Shown: positions 18,301 through 26,600, numbered from the stretch's first letter. The stretch is DNA of 64,000 bases from Porticoccus sp964395715 (GCA_964395715.1 CAYNAU010000002.1:496001-560000), one strand, 5' to 3'. Notes: generated by a model not told the origin, from the sequence alone. A program made the numbers and translations.

Positions 18301-18910
18301 ACCCTTTGCCGAGGAAACTGGTCTGGTTAACCAGATTGACTATCTGGTCATGGAAAAAGCGGCGGCGGCATTGCAAGAGATTAACCGCCATCGCGAGCAA
18401 CCCATCACCCTGTCTATCAATGTTTCCCCAAGGCTGTTTCACACCAAAGATCAGTCGCTGGAGCGCTGGATGGAACTGGTGCGAAAAATCAGCAAAGAGC
18501 TGCCCATCACCATTGAAATTACTGAACGCCTGCTGATAGAACAAACTCAGAAAATCACCCGAATACTGAATGAGCTGGCAAACATGGGTATTGGTATTTC
18601 CATCGACGACTTTGGCACCGGCTATTCTTCCCTGAGCTACCTGACCCGCTTCCCCGTGACCGGTCTGAAAATAGACCGTTCGTTTGTTAACGGTATCGGC
18701 ACTAACTCTTCCAGCGAACCGGTTATCGAGACAATTCTCGCCATGGCCGGCAAACTCAATATCCGTGTGGTGGCAGAAGGCGTCGAAACTCAGGCTCAGT
18801 TCGACTATCTCAGGCAGTTGGAATGCGATTACGTTCAGGGCTTCTTTTTTGCTAAGCCGATGCCTGTCGAAGAGTTCTCCGCCAGAGTCATACCCTTCTG
18901 TACCCAATAA
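15305..18910 (+). CDS. NMT1/THI5-like sensor with CHASE, PAS, GGDEF and EAL domains (c-di-GMP enzyme)
   Basis: 1201 aa from the ATG at 15305 (signal peptide FLALALSLICLPTVAA). Order: a periplasmic solute-binding domain of the NMT1/THI5 type (residues 28-320, LQLKWEHEFQFAGYYAAIWQGYYEREGIEVEI), two membrane segments (about 340-380), a CHASE-like extracellular domain (about 395-610), a third membrane segment (about 615-640, ALVGFLILLLLM), a PAS-like region, GGDEF and EAL. The cyclase site reads SGDEF (first Gly to Ser, residue 852) with an intact inhibitory site RESD five residues before it. The EAL motif is intact (CEALARW, residue 980), with DDFGTGYSSLSYL and KIDRSF, so phosphodiesterase activity is likely; cyclase activity is uncertain. 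The ligand may be a pyrimidine or another small molecule (inference). Single gene. Confidence 0.93.
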   Translation: MFINHWRDIRPFLALALSLICLPTVAADKVVLQLKWEHEFQFAGYYAAIWQGYYEREGIEVEIRSAATPDGTFLSPLDELISGRADFAVGGTDVLISRGHGHDLKVLAPIFQRSPGALFALEKQPIDTVEQASRLRIAAIQSDDTRVEARAMFYMNGFDSERVSFVNVPVSIESLLEDKADAIVTYGISAQIRARELELQLNSLSPSDHGIQFYGDTLYTSGKLAREHPDLAERFLRASLNGWRYALEHRTNIANRISSTLPRYVYQYDDFHTYNQQFAQLIDEYIFYPVVELGQVDSKRWQRTYDILDQLGEIESPFDPMTLLFKKPNASQVPLSALGWSAIGLMLLMVALILWRSGHSRGWQVAVLIFMLILEQGLEAWHRQDSRIQLSIQVLERLSAVRSHLEQVLARNLAELSGVAAFIAANPDISEAEFHNYAAAILKVDKQLINLAAAPNLIVRYVYPRQGNEAAIGLNYRENQAQLPAVLRALEKNEPIIAGPVDLVQGGRAFIGRAPVRVIKPDGEVTDWGIVSAPIDVAAVYREAGLLDPELGLKIAIRGKDGLVYESDPFYGREEVFSHPDAVSQSVNFGGGSWQIAAIPSGNSYTNNPRLYLIRVSSALVGFLILLLLMTYRRNLDSQKHYQGVLRRHTEFLREVETVAKVGGWRMDASGIISELSGQARAFLKLKGSEASLPVNIFANQFVSSEALSVSQLLHEALNSNRSVDLEVKSRDDTSWYRIIADPLGDGDDREMVGAIQDITEKKIADAKIERQANYDSLTNLPNRELFRDRLETAMARTRRTGNSIALLFVDLDNFKSINDNYGHREGDLVLQEAARRITKCLRESDTVGRHSGDEFTVILHDVASDAIADQIAAKLVEALGQAFIVGGAEVHSGASVGVAFYPGDADSAEGLIVNADQAMYEVKKSGRNGWYFYTREMQLRSEHRHHLYNDLVAAIRDDQLSIHLQPILTTNSQTVIGCEALARWQRPDGSWLSPAEFIPFAEETGLVNQIDYLVMEKAAAALQEINRHREQPITLSINVSPRLFHTKDQSLERWMELVRKISKELPITIEITERLLIEQTQKITRILNELANMGIGISIDDFGTGYSSLSYLTRFPVTGLKIDRSFVNGIGTNSSSEPVIETILAMAGKLNIRVVAEGVETQAQFDYLRQLECDYVQGFFFAKPMPVEEFSARVIPFCTQ

Positions 18911-18936
18911 AAAAGCGGGGCATATGCCCCGCTTTT
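18911..18936. terminator. Bidirectional terminator
   Basis: A 26-bp perfect palindrome: AAAAGCGGGGCAT and its complement. The A-run on one side and T-run on the other serve the sensor gene on the plus strand and the repeat-tailed exported protein on the minus strand, whose stop codons lie within 20 bp on either side. Confidence 0.93.
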
Positions 18937-18951
18937 ACGTTTCAACCTAAC

Positions 18952-20346
18952 TTATTGAGCCCTTTTAGGCAGCGTTGCCGGCTCTGGATCCTGCGGTTTA
19001 ACATTCAGCACAGGTGCCGGAGAAGGATCGACCGGTTGGGCCTGGATCTTTCTGGCCGGGGTCGGAGAAGGATCAACCGGCTGCGCCTGAATTTTCCTCG
19101 CCGGTGCTGGAGAAGGATCTACCGGTTGGGCCTGAATCTTCTTCGCAGGTGTGGGCAGCGGATCTACCGGCTGGGCTTGCACAGGCAGTTTCGGTGCAGG
19201 CGGCTGCTGTTGACCCCCAAACTTCATTTGTCCCTGCTGACCACCCAATTGCGGGTTCATTTTAGGCTGACAGGTGTAGTACCAACTCAAGCCCGTGTAA
19301 TCCTCACCTGTCCACTGGAAGTCGTCTGCCTTTTCATCTTTTACTTCAATCTGCAGACCAAACTGACGCTTAACTTCTTTGCCTACCATTTCCCAGGTTT
19401 TTTCCGGGTCCAGGTTCATCACATAGTTGAAGTGATGCTGTTTGAACCCTTCTGATCCGTTATAGGGAATGGACGGTGAGGTATAGATACCAAAGCCACC
19501 CTGGGTGATGGTGTAGCGCACATGACCTTTACCATGGCCTTTGAAGCCAACACCAAACTGCAGATTGGCAGGGCAAGTGCCGGAATCATGCAGTTTGTTA
19601 GTGGTAATCTGACCCTGGGTGATGGCCAGGGGCTGGTGTCCGGCCTGGATATTACCGCTGCCGCCCAAGGGCACGGCAGTAATCGGTCCTTTGGGTTTGG
19701 CAATCTGGTTCACCATGCCAGAAGAACCTGCTTTACAGATCACCTTGACGCTGCCACCAATAACATCTCGTTCAAAATAAGGGGAACCGCTGCCCAACTT
19801 GCCGCAAGCCGCCACACCGGTAAAAGAGGCGTTCAGGTTAACGGTCTGATCACTGTTCATCACCTGCATTTTGGTCAGACCCTGCTGCATTTTGTTTGCG
19901 AGCATATCCTTACAGACCTGAACCGGGTCAAAACCCAGTTTGTTGAGTGGTACATCCATCGCAGCCTGAGTCCAGCCGATAGAACCGGCATGTTGATGGG
20001 GTATGCCTGCTCGGTAATTATTACTGGCTTCCAGGATTCCGCCGCTGACGTTCTCAATACCGTAGGAGATAAAGGTGTTTTTCAGGACATTGTTACCCTT
20101 ACAACCCGCTTTAAGGCGACGGTGGAAGGAAACTGTGTTGCCACTGGTCACATTGGCATACACGCCATTGACCGGTGCCACGTAAATTTTTCCGTCATTC
20201 ACAAAGATGCCGTCACCGGACGTGACGTCGACGTAATCCACAGTATCACCTGCCAGTACGGAGCTGCTCAGAATCCCGCAGGCGATTGCCACCGCTGCAC
20301 ACATGGTTTTCTTTTGAAGCTTTGAAGAGCGGTATATAGATTTCAT
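18952..20346 (-). CDS. Unknown exported protein with 15-residue repeat tail
   Basis: 464 aa. Signal peptide at about 1-32 (CAAVAIACGILSSSVLAGD). The body (33-370) has eight or so Cys residues, probably in disulfides, and no family I recognise. Residues about 390-449 are four tandem 15-residue repeats (QAQPVDPSPxPARKI) plus a degraded fifth at the end, Pro-rich and extended, likely a spacer or interaction tail. GGAGAAAG stands before the ATG. A motif identical in spacing to two others in this locus lies 56 bp upstream (20402-20426), so it is probably a member of the ECF regulon of the neighbouring genes. It is last in the six-gene block. Confidence 0.75.
   Translation of the reverse strand: MKSIYRSSKLQKKTMCAAVAIACGILSSSVLAGDTVDYVDVTSGDGIFVNDGKIYVAPVNGVYANVTSGNTVSFHRRLKAGCKGNNVLKNTFISYGIENVSGGILEASNNYRAGIPHQHAGSIGWTQAAMDVPLNKLGFDPVQVCKDMLANKMQQGLTKMQVMNSDQTVNLNASFTGVAACGKLGSGSPYFERDVIGGSVKVICKAGSSGMVNQIAKPKGPITAVPLGGSGNIQAGHQPLAITQGQITTNKLHDSGTCPANLQFGVGFKGHGKGHVRYTITQGGFGIYTSPSIPYNGSEGFKQHHFNYVMNLDPEKTWEMVGKEVKRQFGLQIEVKDEKADDFQWTGEDYTGLSWYYTCQPKMNPQLGGQQGQMKFGGQQQPPAPKLPVQAQPVDPLPTPAKKIQAQPVDPSPAPARKIQAQPVDPSPTPARKIQAQPVDPSPAPVLNVKPQDPEPATLPKRAQ
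18955..19179. repeat. 45-bp tandem repeat inside the exported protein gene
   Basis: Four in-frame 45-bp units (19000-19044, 19045-19089, 19090-19134, 19135-19179), each encoding a QAQPVDP-initiated 15-residue unit, with a diverged fifth unit at 18955-18999. The three inner units are the most alike, suggesting growth by slippage or unequal exchange, so the copy number may vary among strains. Confidence 0.9.
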
Positions 20347-20401
20347 TTTTCTTTCTCCTTTTCACCCTATAAGTGACTGATTAGTGTTTTTACACCACTC
20401 T

Positions 20402-20426
20402 GTCGTAGATACTTCCAAAACGGTTC
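20402..20426 (-). promoter_or_regulatory. Candidate ECF promoter, copy 3
   Basis: On the minus strand GAACCGTTTT is followed so that GAAC and CGAC are exactly 17 bases apart; it ends 56 bp before the ATG of the repeat-tailed exported protein. It shares GAAC-N2-TTTT-N11-CGAC with the two other copies in this locus (22668-22692 and 26633-26657). GAAC fits an ECF -35 element and CGAC a -10 element. Confidence 0.7.
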
Positions 20427-20443
20427 ACAGTTTTTTTGAAATT

Positions 20444-22036
20444 TTATAACTTTTTAACCAGGCCTGACCCGAATTGTGGGTCATATCCTGGCGGCCCCAG
20501 ATCCTCTGCGGCCTCCAACACCTGATTTACCTGCAGTCCCGATGTTTTTGCCAATGCAACCATCGCAGTTACCCAAGGGCTGGCAAATGACGTACCGCTG
20601 GCATAAAAACCATGGCTGGCCTCATCTGCAGCCCAGACATCCACGCCAGGCCCGGCCAGGGCCGGACCTCTGAGCGACACGGGCGCCCGCCGATACAGTT
20701 GCTTGCGAATATCCACTGCGGTGGCCCCGATCACCTGCTTATGGGAGGCGGGGAACATCATTCCACTCTCGGGCCCATCATTACCCACTGCAGCCACCAT
20801 CGTAACCCCGCGGCTTATCAAAAGATCAATTACCCCTTCAACCAGATGGCTATAGCCGCCACCGAAGCTCATATTCACTACCGAAGGCAATGGCTGAGCT
20901 TTGGCCAGTTCATTCAGACCGAGTAGCCACCAGTCGGTGCGGGTGTGTTGCCGCCCCTTTTCTGAGTCGGAAAATATATTAATCGCAAGCAGGTGTGCCC
21001 CTGGCAGCGCGCTTTGTACCTGGTTTCTGCCCACCAGGAGACTGGCGACGGCAGTTCCATGCCGGGTCGGTTTATTTTCAATACCGGTGACATCGCTGAT
21101 CGACAGGTCGGCTCCAATCAACGCTGGATGCTGCCGGTTCACAGCTGCATCCAGCATACCGATATACAGGTTGCTGTTAGCAGGCTCGTCGCCAGTAATC
21201 CCTACCAGGTGGCGGGCGTATTGTTTAGCTGATGCATGGCCTGACGCATGGTAGCCCTCAGGCTCAGAGCTTTTCGAACCCTGCAAAAAATACCGCTGAT
21301 TCAGCTCAGCCGCTTTTATTGGTAACCGTTGCTGTGCCTGCTCAAGCATCCTGTGTGGGTCGGTCTGTGCTGCAAAACGGTATACCGTAAGCACCCGCCC
21401 CAGGCCTTTCAGCAGTTTGCGCTTTTTGATGGTCAGCCCAAGCGGCAGCAGGCTAAGTCGTTCCGCCTCGGCAATCTGTACGGATTCAGACATCACCAAG
21501 ATTTCATAGAGGAGGGAATCGACACTCTGGTTACCCGCTGACAGAGGTTGAGCAGGTTCGGGCATAGCAGGCATTGTTTCGGACAGAAGTTTCGTTCCCC
21601 GCTCGGGTTTGGTGATACGGGGTTTTTCCGTGATATTCACCTGTCGATTCTTACCCTCCCCTGTGCCCGCAGATTGCCAGGGAGTATCTTCGCGAGAAGA
21701 AGATTCTGGCTGCGGGCCGCCAGTCATTTCTTCTATTTCGGCAGGAACTCGGCCCGCGTTGGAAGAACTTGCCGCGGGGTGTTCTGTGGCACTCTCTTCA
21801 GGTCGCTCATAAGGTGTTTGAGGAATGCTGCGCTTATGTGCAGCGGCATCGCTAGGGATAACTTCCGGGACGATTCGACTGGCTGGCTCTGTTCCCGCCT
21901 GCCCCGTGGGGTGTTGTTCCTCAACTGATGGCGCATCAGTTCTTGCACTCTCAGAAGGTAGTGTTTGGGCAAATAGATTTACAGCCAGGCACAGTGTAAG
22001 CCATGGGATCAGCCGGGCTATATTTCGGTTATTCAC
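20444..22036 (-). CDS. Subtilase (S8 family serine protease), exported
   Basis: 530 aa from a GTG at 22036, chosen because it gives a short signal peptide (ARLIPWLTLCLAVNLFA) and overlaps the anti-sigma stop by 8 bases. After a long Pro/Ser/Glu-rich linker (about 25-165), residues 175-255 look like a propeptide (LYEILVMSESVQIAEAERLS to AELNQRYFLQG). The catalytic domain follows with Asp296 (GMLDAAV), His326 (RHGTAVAS), oxyanion Asn419 (AVGNDGP) and Ser483 (SGTSFASP), so it should be active. No C-terminal sorting domain is seen. Translationally coupled to the anti-sigma gene. It may act on the anti-sigma factor or on the secreted proteins of this locus (inference). TTG starts at 22060 or 22042 are alternatives. 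Confidence 0.88.
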   Translation of the reverse strand: MNNRNIARLIPWLTLCLAVNLFAQTLPSESARTDAPSVEEQHPTGQAGTEPASRIVPEVIPSDAAAHKRSIPQTPYERPEESATEHPAASSSNAGRVPAEIEEMTGGPQPESSSREDTPWQSAGTGEGKNRQVNITEKPRITKPERGTKLLSETMPAMPEPAQPLSAGNQSVDSLLYEILVMSESVQIAEAERLSLLPLGLTIKKRKLLKGLGRVLTVYRFAAQTDPHRMLEQAQQRLPIKAAELNQRYFLQGSKSSEPEGYHASGHASAKQYARHLVGITGDEPANSNLYIGMLDAAVNRQHPALIGADLSISDVTGIENKPTRHGTAVASLLVGRNQVQSALPGAHLLAINIFSDSEKGRQHTRTDWWLLGLNELAKAQPLPSVVNMSFGGGYSHLVEGVIDLLISRGVTMVAAVGNDGPESGMMFPASHKQVIGATAVDIRKQLYRRAPVSLRGPALAGPGVDVWAADEASHGFYASGTSFASPWVTAMVALAKTSGLQVNQVLEAAEDLGPPGYDPQFGSGLVKKL

Positions 22037-22634
22037 GCTCAATAACCTGGACGTATTCAATCAGTGGCGATTCTTGCAGTATCCTGAGTAGCGAGGCCTG
22101 TTCTTCAGGCATGGGGACACGCACAATGACCATGCCCAGTGCGGATGGTCCGGCAACCACCTCACCGTCAATACCCACAAGCAAGGTCTGTATTTCCTTC
22201 CAGGAGGCCTGGTCGCGGAAAATCAGTTTGAGTTCCAATTGTTGCCCTGACACCTGTTGCACCAGGGTCTCACCGCCCAGTAATTCCACATCCATTTGCT
22301 CAGGTACATTGACCAGCAATGTGAATTGCACGGCAATCACCATCACGGCAGCAATGGTTGCAATTTTTGCCAGTGACAACCGGCGTTTTTCAGGCTGTTG
22401 CTGCAAGGGCAGCATTTTCTGAAATCGCCGCCACCCCATTTCTGTCGGCGCAATCACCGATTCCTCTTTGCGAACAGATTCCTGTAACTGACGCAGTAAA
22501 GCCACTTCCGCTGCTGCCGCCTCGGAACGCTTTAGTAGCGCTTCGACTTGCGTTTTCTCATGGGGACCCAGCGTCTCATTGACATACCAGGGCAACAGCT
22601 CCATCAGTTTTTCATCACTGTCTTGATCATTCAT
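22029..22634 (-). CDS. Anti-sigma factor, single-pass membrane protein
   Basis: 201 aa. The N-terminal cytoplasmic part has the anti-sigma signature LMELLPWYVNETLGPHEKTQVEALL but no zinc-binding His/Cys set. One membrane segment lies at about 86-106 (IATIAAVMVIAVQFTLLV). The periplasmic part (107-201) ends with VVAGPSALGMVIVRVPMPEE and LRILQESPLIEYVQVIERE, a pattern like the end of subtilase propeptides (inhibitor I9 type), which is notable given the overlapping subtilase gene. It lies directly downstream of the ECF sigma gene with a candidate ECF promoter between them. ATG at 22634 preferred over the GTG at 22643. Confidence 0.85.
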   Translation of the reverse strand: MNDQDSDEKLMELLPWYVNETLGPHEKTQVEALLKRSEAAAAEVALLRQLQESVRKEESVIAPTEMGWRRFQKMLPLQQQPEKRRLSLAKIATIAAVMVIAVQFTLLVNVPEQMDVELLGGETLVQQVSGQQLELKLIFRDQASWKEIQTLLVGIDGEVVAGPSALGMVIVRVPMPEEQASLLRILQESPLIEYVQVIERE

Positions 22635-22667
22635 AACGGCCACTCAGCAGTATTCATACAGTTAGTA

Positions 22668-22692
22668 GTCGTTTGCCGTCAAAAAACGGTTC
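22668..22692 (-). promoter_or_regulatory. Candidate ECF promoter, copy 2
   Basis: On the minus strand GAACCGTTTT begins inside the sigma factor stop region and CGAC follows after exactly 17 bases, 33 bp before the anti-sigma ATG. Same GAAC-N2-TTTT-N11-CGAC pattern as the other two copies. It would allow extra expression of anti-sigma factor and subtilase when the sigma factor is free, a negative feedback loop (inference). Confidence 0.65.
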
Positions 22693-23254
22693 ATGTCATC
22701 GCCGGTACAGATAGAAAGCGGCTCAGACAGGACAACAGCAGTTTTTTTGCCGTCATCATGCGGGTTTTTACTGTGCCTTCAGGAATATCCAGAATGCCGG
22801 CAATGTCCGGGTAGCTATAGCCTTCGTAAAAGGTCAGGTAGACAACCTGACGGTGGCCGTTGGCCAACTCACCGAGGCAGGTTTTGACATGCCGGCCATC
22901 TTCTGCCGATAACTGCAGATCCAGTACAGAGCAGGTCACGTTGTCTCCCGCATCGTGATCAATGCTGCTTTCATCGTCATGATCGTGACGAGCACTTTTG
23001 CGCACGTGATCTACAGCCTTGTGATGCACGATGGCAAGCAGCCAGGTTTTCACTGACGAGCCACCCGAAAAGGAATCTCCTTTCTTCCACACCTCCATCA
23101 TTACCTCATTAAGGACTTCACCGGCATCCACCGGATTTTTGACTGTTTTCAGCGCAAAACCATAAACGGCACCTGAATGCCGCTTATAGAAACACTCCAT
23201 GGCAACCTGGTCGCCGCTGGCGATTTGCTTCAGCAGTTCTTCATCCTGAACCAT
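22691..23254 (-). CDS. ECF family RNA polymerase sigma factor
   Basis: 187 aa, normal for the family. Region 2 covers about residues 10-85 (CFYKRHSGAVYGFALKTV, NEVMMEVWKK, SVKTWLLAIVHHKAVDHVRK) and region 4 about 120-180 (HVKTCLGELANGHRQVVYLT, GYSYPDIAGILDIPEGTVKTRM). No region 1 or 3. AGGGG precedes the ATG at 23254. It sits between two envelope protein genes upstream and the anti-sigma and subtilase genes downstream. Its likely targets are the three GAAC-N17-CGAC sites in this locus. Confidence 0.93.
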   Translation of the reverse strand: MVQDEELLKQIASGDQVAMECFYKRHSGAVYGFALKTVKNPVDAGEVLNEVMMEVWKKGDSFSGGSSVKTWLLAIVHHKAVDHVRKSARHDHDDESSIDHDAGDNVTCSVLDLQLSAEDGRHVKTCLGELANGHRQVVYLTFYEGYSYPDIAGILDIPEGTVKTRMMTAKKLLLSCLSRFLSVPAMT

Positions 23255-23290
23255 GCAAGGCCCCTGCTCCGCTGTGCCGATTGCCGATCC

Positions 23291-24445
23291 TTATTGGCCA
23301 GCGCTATAGATAAAGTCAGTCGACGGACTCTGCCCGATGATCTGTCCATGGGGATTCAAAGCATTGATACGCCACTGGTAGGTTTTCCCGTCGGTAAGTT
23401 TTTCGTTAACCAGTTTGGAGAAGGTGGTCTTGTGGGGGGTCTGCGGCAACAGCATGCCGCCAATGAAGACGGGGGGCTGCTGACCCAGTTTCTGAAAAAC
23501 CTGCAGTTGATATACCACGGCCCCTTCCACCGGCGACCAGCTCAGCTCGGTCTGCTGATCGAGAGTTCCGCTATCCGGCGCGACCTCAATTTCGACCATT
23601 GAAAACCGTGGTTTGGCAAGAACCTGGTAGGCGGCCTCAACAAGGCGATCCGGATCCGGGCAATTGAAATCATTGCCGCCAGCGGGGGTCTCCTTTCTGT
23701 CAATCAGGCAGAAGCGCAGCAGGTATTTTCCGGGACGCTGGGTGGGTAACACAGGGCTTTGAATGCCGACCTGTTGAGCCGCACTCAGTGTTTGTTTCAC
23801 AAGGCGCAGGGTACGGTACATGACCAGCCCTTCTGTACTGCCGGGCTCGGCAATTTGCCAAGCACCTTCCAGAACACCACTGCCACTGTAGTTCACGTCC
23901 AGATTGGCCAATAACTCCTCACCCGGTTCCACCACAATAAGATTGGTCTGGTTTGGGAAGCTGAGCCGCATTCTCTGTACTTCAAACAGGTTAAGCTCAC
24001 GGGTGGCACGCAACCCACTGGTAGTGAGACGAAATGTCACATCTGCATTAATGCCTGTGCCAAAACGCGCACCCACTTCGGTAAAGTGACGACGAATCAC
24101 CACTGCCGTCAAACCCGCAGCCAGCCAGGATTGCACCTGGGCACCGGAAATCTGAAAGGTTTCCGAATAGGTTGCAGTAGCAGGAGTGATCGAGCCCGCC
24201 AGTATGGTCAGGGTCGGTGCATTAGCCACCTCGGCCCGAACAGAAAATCGATCTGTTGTCGTCTGCACCTGCCAGTTAATGGTGAAGGTGTTGTTTTTGT
24301 TCGCCATCAACATGGAAGCCGAGGCATGCCCGCTGGCACTGGTCACGGCGGCCATACTCGGCCCGGCCATCAACAGTAATGCCAAACCAAGAAGTTGAAC
24401 CAGAGCGGCGCGGTTTATCTTCCTATTCATAAATACCGTAATCAT
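23291..24445 (-). CDS. Unknown exported protein with fibronectin type III-like C-terminus
   Basis: 384 aa from the ATG at 24445 (GAGG 9 bases upstream; a TTG at 24460 is also in frame). Signal peptide at about 1-35 (LVQLLGLALLLMAGPSMAAV). The middle has beta-rich segments of no family I recognise; the last 100 residues (SMVEIEVAPDSGTLDQQTELSWSP, VVYQLQVFQK, TYQWRINALNPHGQIIGQSPS) read like a fibronectin type III domain. It starts 12 bp after the stop of the barrel protein gene, so the two are co-transcribed. A role as an outer-membrane-associated adhesin or assembly partner is inference. Confidence 0.7.
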   Translation of the reverse strand: MITVFMNRKINRAALVQLLGLALLLMAGPSMAAVTSASGHASASMLMANKNNTFTINWQVQTTTDRFSVRAEVANAPTLTILAGSITPATATYSETFQISGAQVQSWLAAGLTAVVIRRHFTEVGARFGTGINADVTFRLTTSGLRATRELNLFEVQRMRLSFPNQTNLIVVEPGEELLANLDVNYSGSGVLEGAWQIAEPGSTEGLVMYRTLRLVKQTLSAAQQVGIQSPVLPTQRPGKYLLRFCLIDRKETPAGGNDFNCPDPDRLVEAAYQVLAKPRFSMVEIEVAPDSGTLDQQTELSWSPVEGAVVYQLQVFQKLGQQPPVFIGGMLLPQTPHKTTFSKLVNEKLTDGKTYQWRINALNPHGQIIGQSPSTDFIYSAGQ

Positions 24446-24456
24446 TGTTTGATTCC

Positions 24457-26478
24457 TCAATCCCTGTTACCGGCCCAATACAGGTTAAAACCCAGATTGA
24501 TCTGCCAGTTTTCAAAATCATCATTGGCCACTTTGTTCTGCTGACGTCCGTAACTGCCATTAAAAAACAAATCCAGTCCCGGCTTGTTGACGCGTGCTTG
24601 TAACGCCTTCCAAATCAGCTGAAAAGTACCCGTGTAATTGTCCAGTTCAGAGTCCATAAATTGTGGATCTCCGAAACTGTTGTCGTTGCGGGTGAGAAAA
24701 TAGTTCAGGGTAAACAGTAATTTTTCAGGTATTAACTGAACCTGGGTATCAATTCCGGCATTGAATGTTTTGTATTCATTATCCACCCGGGATTCGTCAA
24801 ACTCGCTCCATTGCAGTGTTGGAGATACCGTAAGGCGCGAACTGGGGTACCAGCTCAATTGCAGGGATGTCAGCCTGTTCTTGCTATCCGGCTGCGGTGT
24901 ATAGATTTCCACCATATTCTGGAACACAGCCTCGCTGTGATCGTCGATATCGGTGAGCGTGTGGCTCACGCCCCAACTCCAGGTGGTATTACTGAACGTC
25001 GCACCCAGGGAATATTCGCGGTTTTCATTGTCGACATCGAACCCCGCCAGCTGTGCGTCACCATCACTCTGAGCGCTATCCGTGTAATGGTAATAGGTAT
25101 AAAAACTGGGAGACCCCAGCAACCCCCAAATCTTACGTTCAGGGTTGATAAGCGGGGTGTAATAAAGATCCAGGCCGCTGTAATCGATGGACAAGGTTGC
25201 GCGCTCGGGGTCGTGATCGACGTTATTTTCCTGGCGCATCACATCAAGGGTAAAACCCAGACCACCTTTGTTACCGCTCAACGTGAGACGGCGGGATTCC
25301 AGATCCCCGGCCAACGCGAGGTTGGAAATACTGTAAAAATCTGCACCCACTTGGTTTTGTTGAAGGGTGAGGTCCCAGTAATCCAGTCCGAGGGATGGCA
25401 AATCTCCGTTAGAGTTTAGATTGAGCAGCAATTTGTAGGCTTCGTCTTCCTGTTCTCCTTCACCGTAACCGATACCATCACTATCAAAATCGGAATTGGC
25501 ATATTCCAGATGAAGCCATAGGGAACGACTCAACCACAGTGAATCCAGGGTAGTATTCCAGCTGCTTCCACCATAAACGGTATCCGAATCATTCACAGTA
25601 AAACCACTGCCAGCTGTAGTTCCCTCACCATCAACAAAACCGACTCCGACACGAAGTCGATCCGGGTATGCTCCCAGAGGTATAAAGGTCAGATAGCCTC
25701 CATAGGTCTGTTCGGAACTGTTATCCGGGGAGAGTAAATCATCGTCGTAGGCAATCGTGGTATCGCTGACAACATTGAAAAAACCGCCCCGCAAGCTCTG
25801 GTCGGCATTGGCCAACTGTGCATTCACGCCCCGGCGCTGGTAGCTGGAAAACAGCATGTTTTCCTGATCGACCAACGTATTGCCAGCGAAAATAGCCGAA
25901 CTCCCGTAACTGCCCCGGTGAGTCAGCCCCATCTGGTAGTTGGACAATGACCACTCGTTACCGTCGGTACTGTTGGCGGAGTTAGAGTCATAGACTGACT
26001 GCAGGTTGGCGGTAAACTCAAGATTTTGCCTGGTATGGGTGATATTGGCATCAATACCGCCGTTAGCGCTGTTATGGTCTACACCTCTGAAGCTCTCGTT
26101 CTGCTCCTCATCCATTCGGGAACTGGTATTCAGGGTGCTGTTGTACTGCCAGCTGGTCGAAGGCTGAGGCAGCAGGGTGATCTCTTGCTCTGCCAGGGTT
26201 TGCACCTCGCCATCGGCGTAAAAAGCGATCACGCTGGCCAGGTAATCACCTTCGGGCAATTCTGTACCAATGGCCACTGTAGCGACATCATCACCAAACT
26301 CCGAAAAACTGGTGACATCGTAACCACCAATTTCTACGCTGAGGTTCAGAAGCTCTTTCTGTTGTAGTGGCTGCTGGAATGCCAGCTCAACGGCTGTGCC
26401 ACCATGAGCCGATACCGCGGCCAGGATTGCACTGACGGCAAGCACATATCTGACACTTTTATTACCCAAACCAAACAT
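24457..26478 (-). CDS. Outer-membrane beta-barrel protein of unknown function
   Basis: 673 aa. Signal peptide at about 1-28 (VRYVLAVSAILAAVSAHGG). Residues 30-105 form a small beta domain (VELAFQQPLQQKELLNLSVEIGGYDV), then about 560 residues of alternating polar and hydrophobic strands rich in Tyr, Trp, Asn and Asp, closing with NLGFNLYWAG near the C-terminus, as expected for a large barrel. It is not a TonB receptor: no plug motifs. First gene of the ECF locus, with a candidate ECF promoter 155 bp upstream and a 35-base hairpin in its leader. GGGAG precedes the ATG at 26478; a GTG at 26481 is possible. Confidence 0.78.
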   Translation of the reverse strand: MFGLGNKSVRYVLAVSAILAAVSAHGGTAVELAFQQPLQQKELLNLSVEIGGYDVTSFSEFGDDVATVAIGTELPEGDYLASVIAFYADGEVQTLAEQEITLLPQPSTSWQYNSTLNTSSRMDEEQNESFRGVDHNSANGGIDANITHTRQNLEFTANLQSVYDSNSANSTDGNEWSLSNYQMGLTHRGSYGSSAIFAGNTLVDQENMLFSSYQRRGVNAQLANADQSLRGGFFNVVSDTTIAYDDDLLSPDNSSEQTYGGYLTFIPLGAYPDRLRVGVGFVDGEGTTAGSGFTVNDSDTVYGGSSWNTTLDSLWLSRSLWLHLEYANSDFDSDGIGYGEGEQEDEAYKLLLNLNSNGDLPSLGLDYWDLTLQQNQVGADFYSISNLALAGDLESRRLTLSGNKGGLGFTLDVMRQENNVDHDPERATLSIDYSGLDLYYTPLINPERKIWGLLGSPSFYTYYHYTDSAQSDGDAQLAGFDVDNENREYSLGATFSNTTWSWGVSHTLTDIDDHSEAVFQNMVEIYTPQPDSKNRLTSLQLSWYPSSRLTVSPTLQWSEFDESRVDNEYKTFNAGIDTQVQLIPEKLLFTLNYFLTRNDNSFGDPQFMDSELDNYTGTFQLIWKALQARVNKPGLDLFFNGSYGRQQNKVANDDFENWQINLGFNLYWAGNRD

Positions 26479-26600
26479 CACCCGGTTACTCCCTGGTTTT
26501 CTTTTTCAGACATGGGCACTCCATGTCCTGACTGACTCACAAAGTCTGCTGATTAATAATCCGGTGCTTTATCCACTATCTCAGCAAGTAGCAGGCACAT

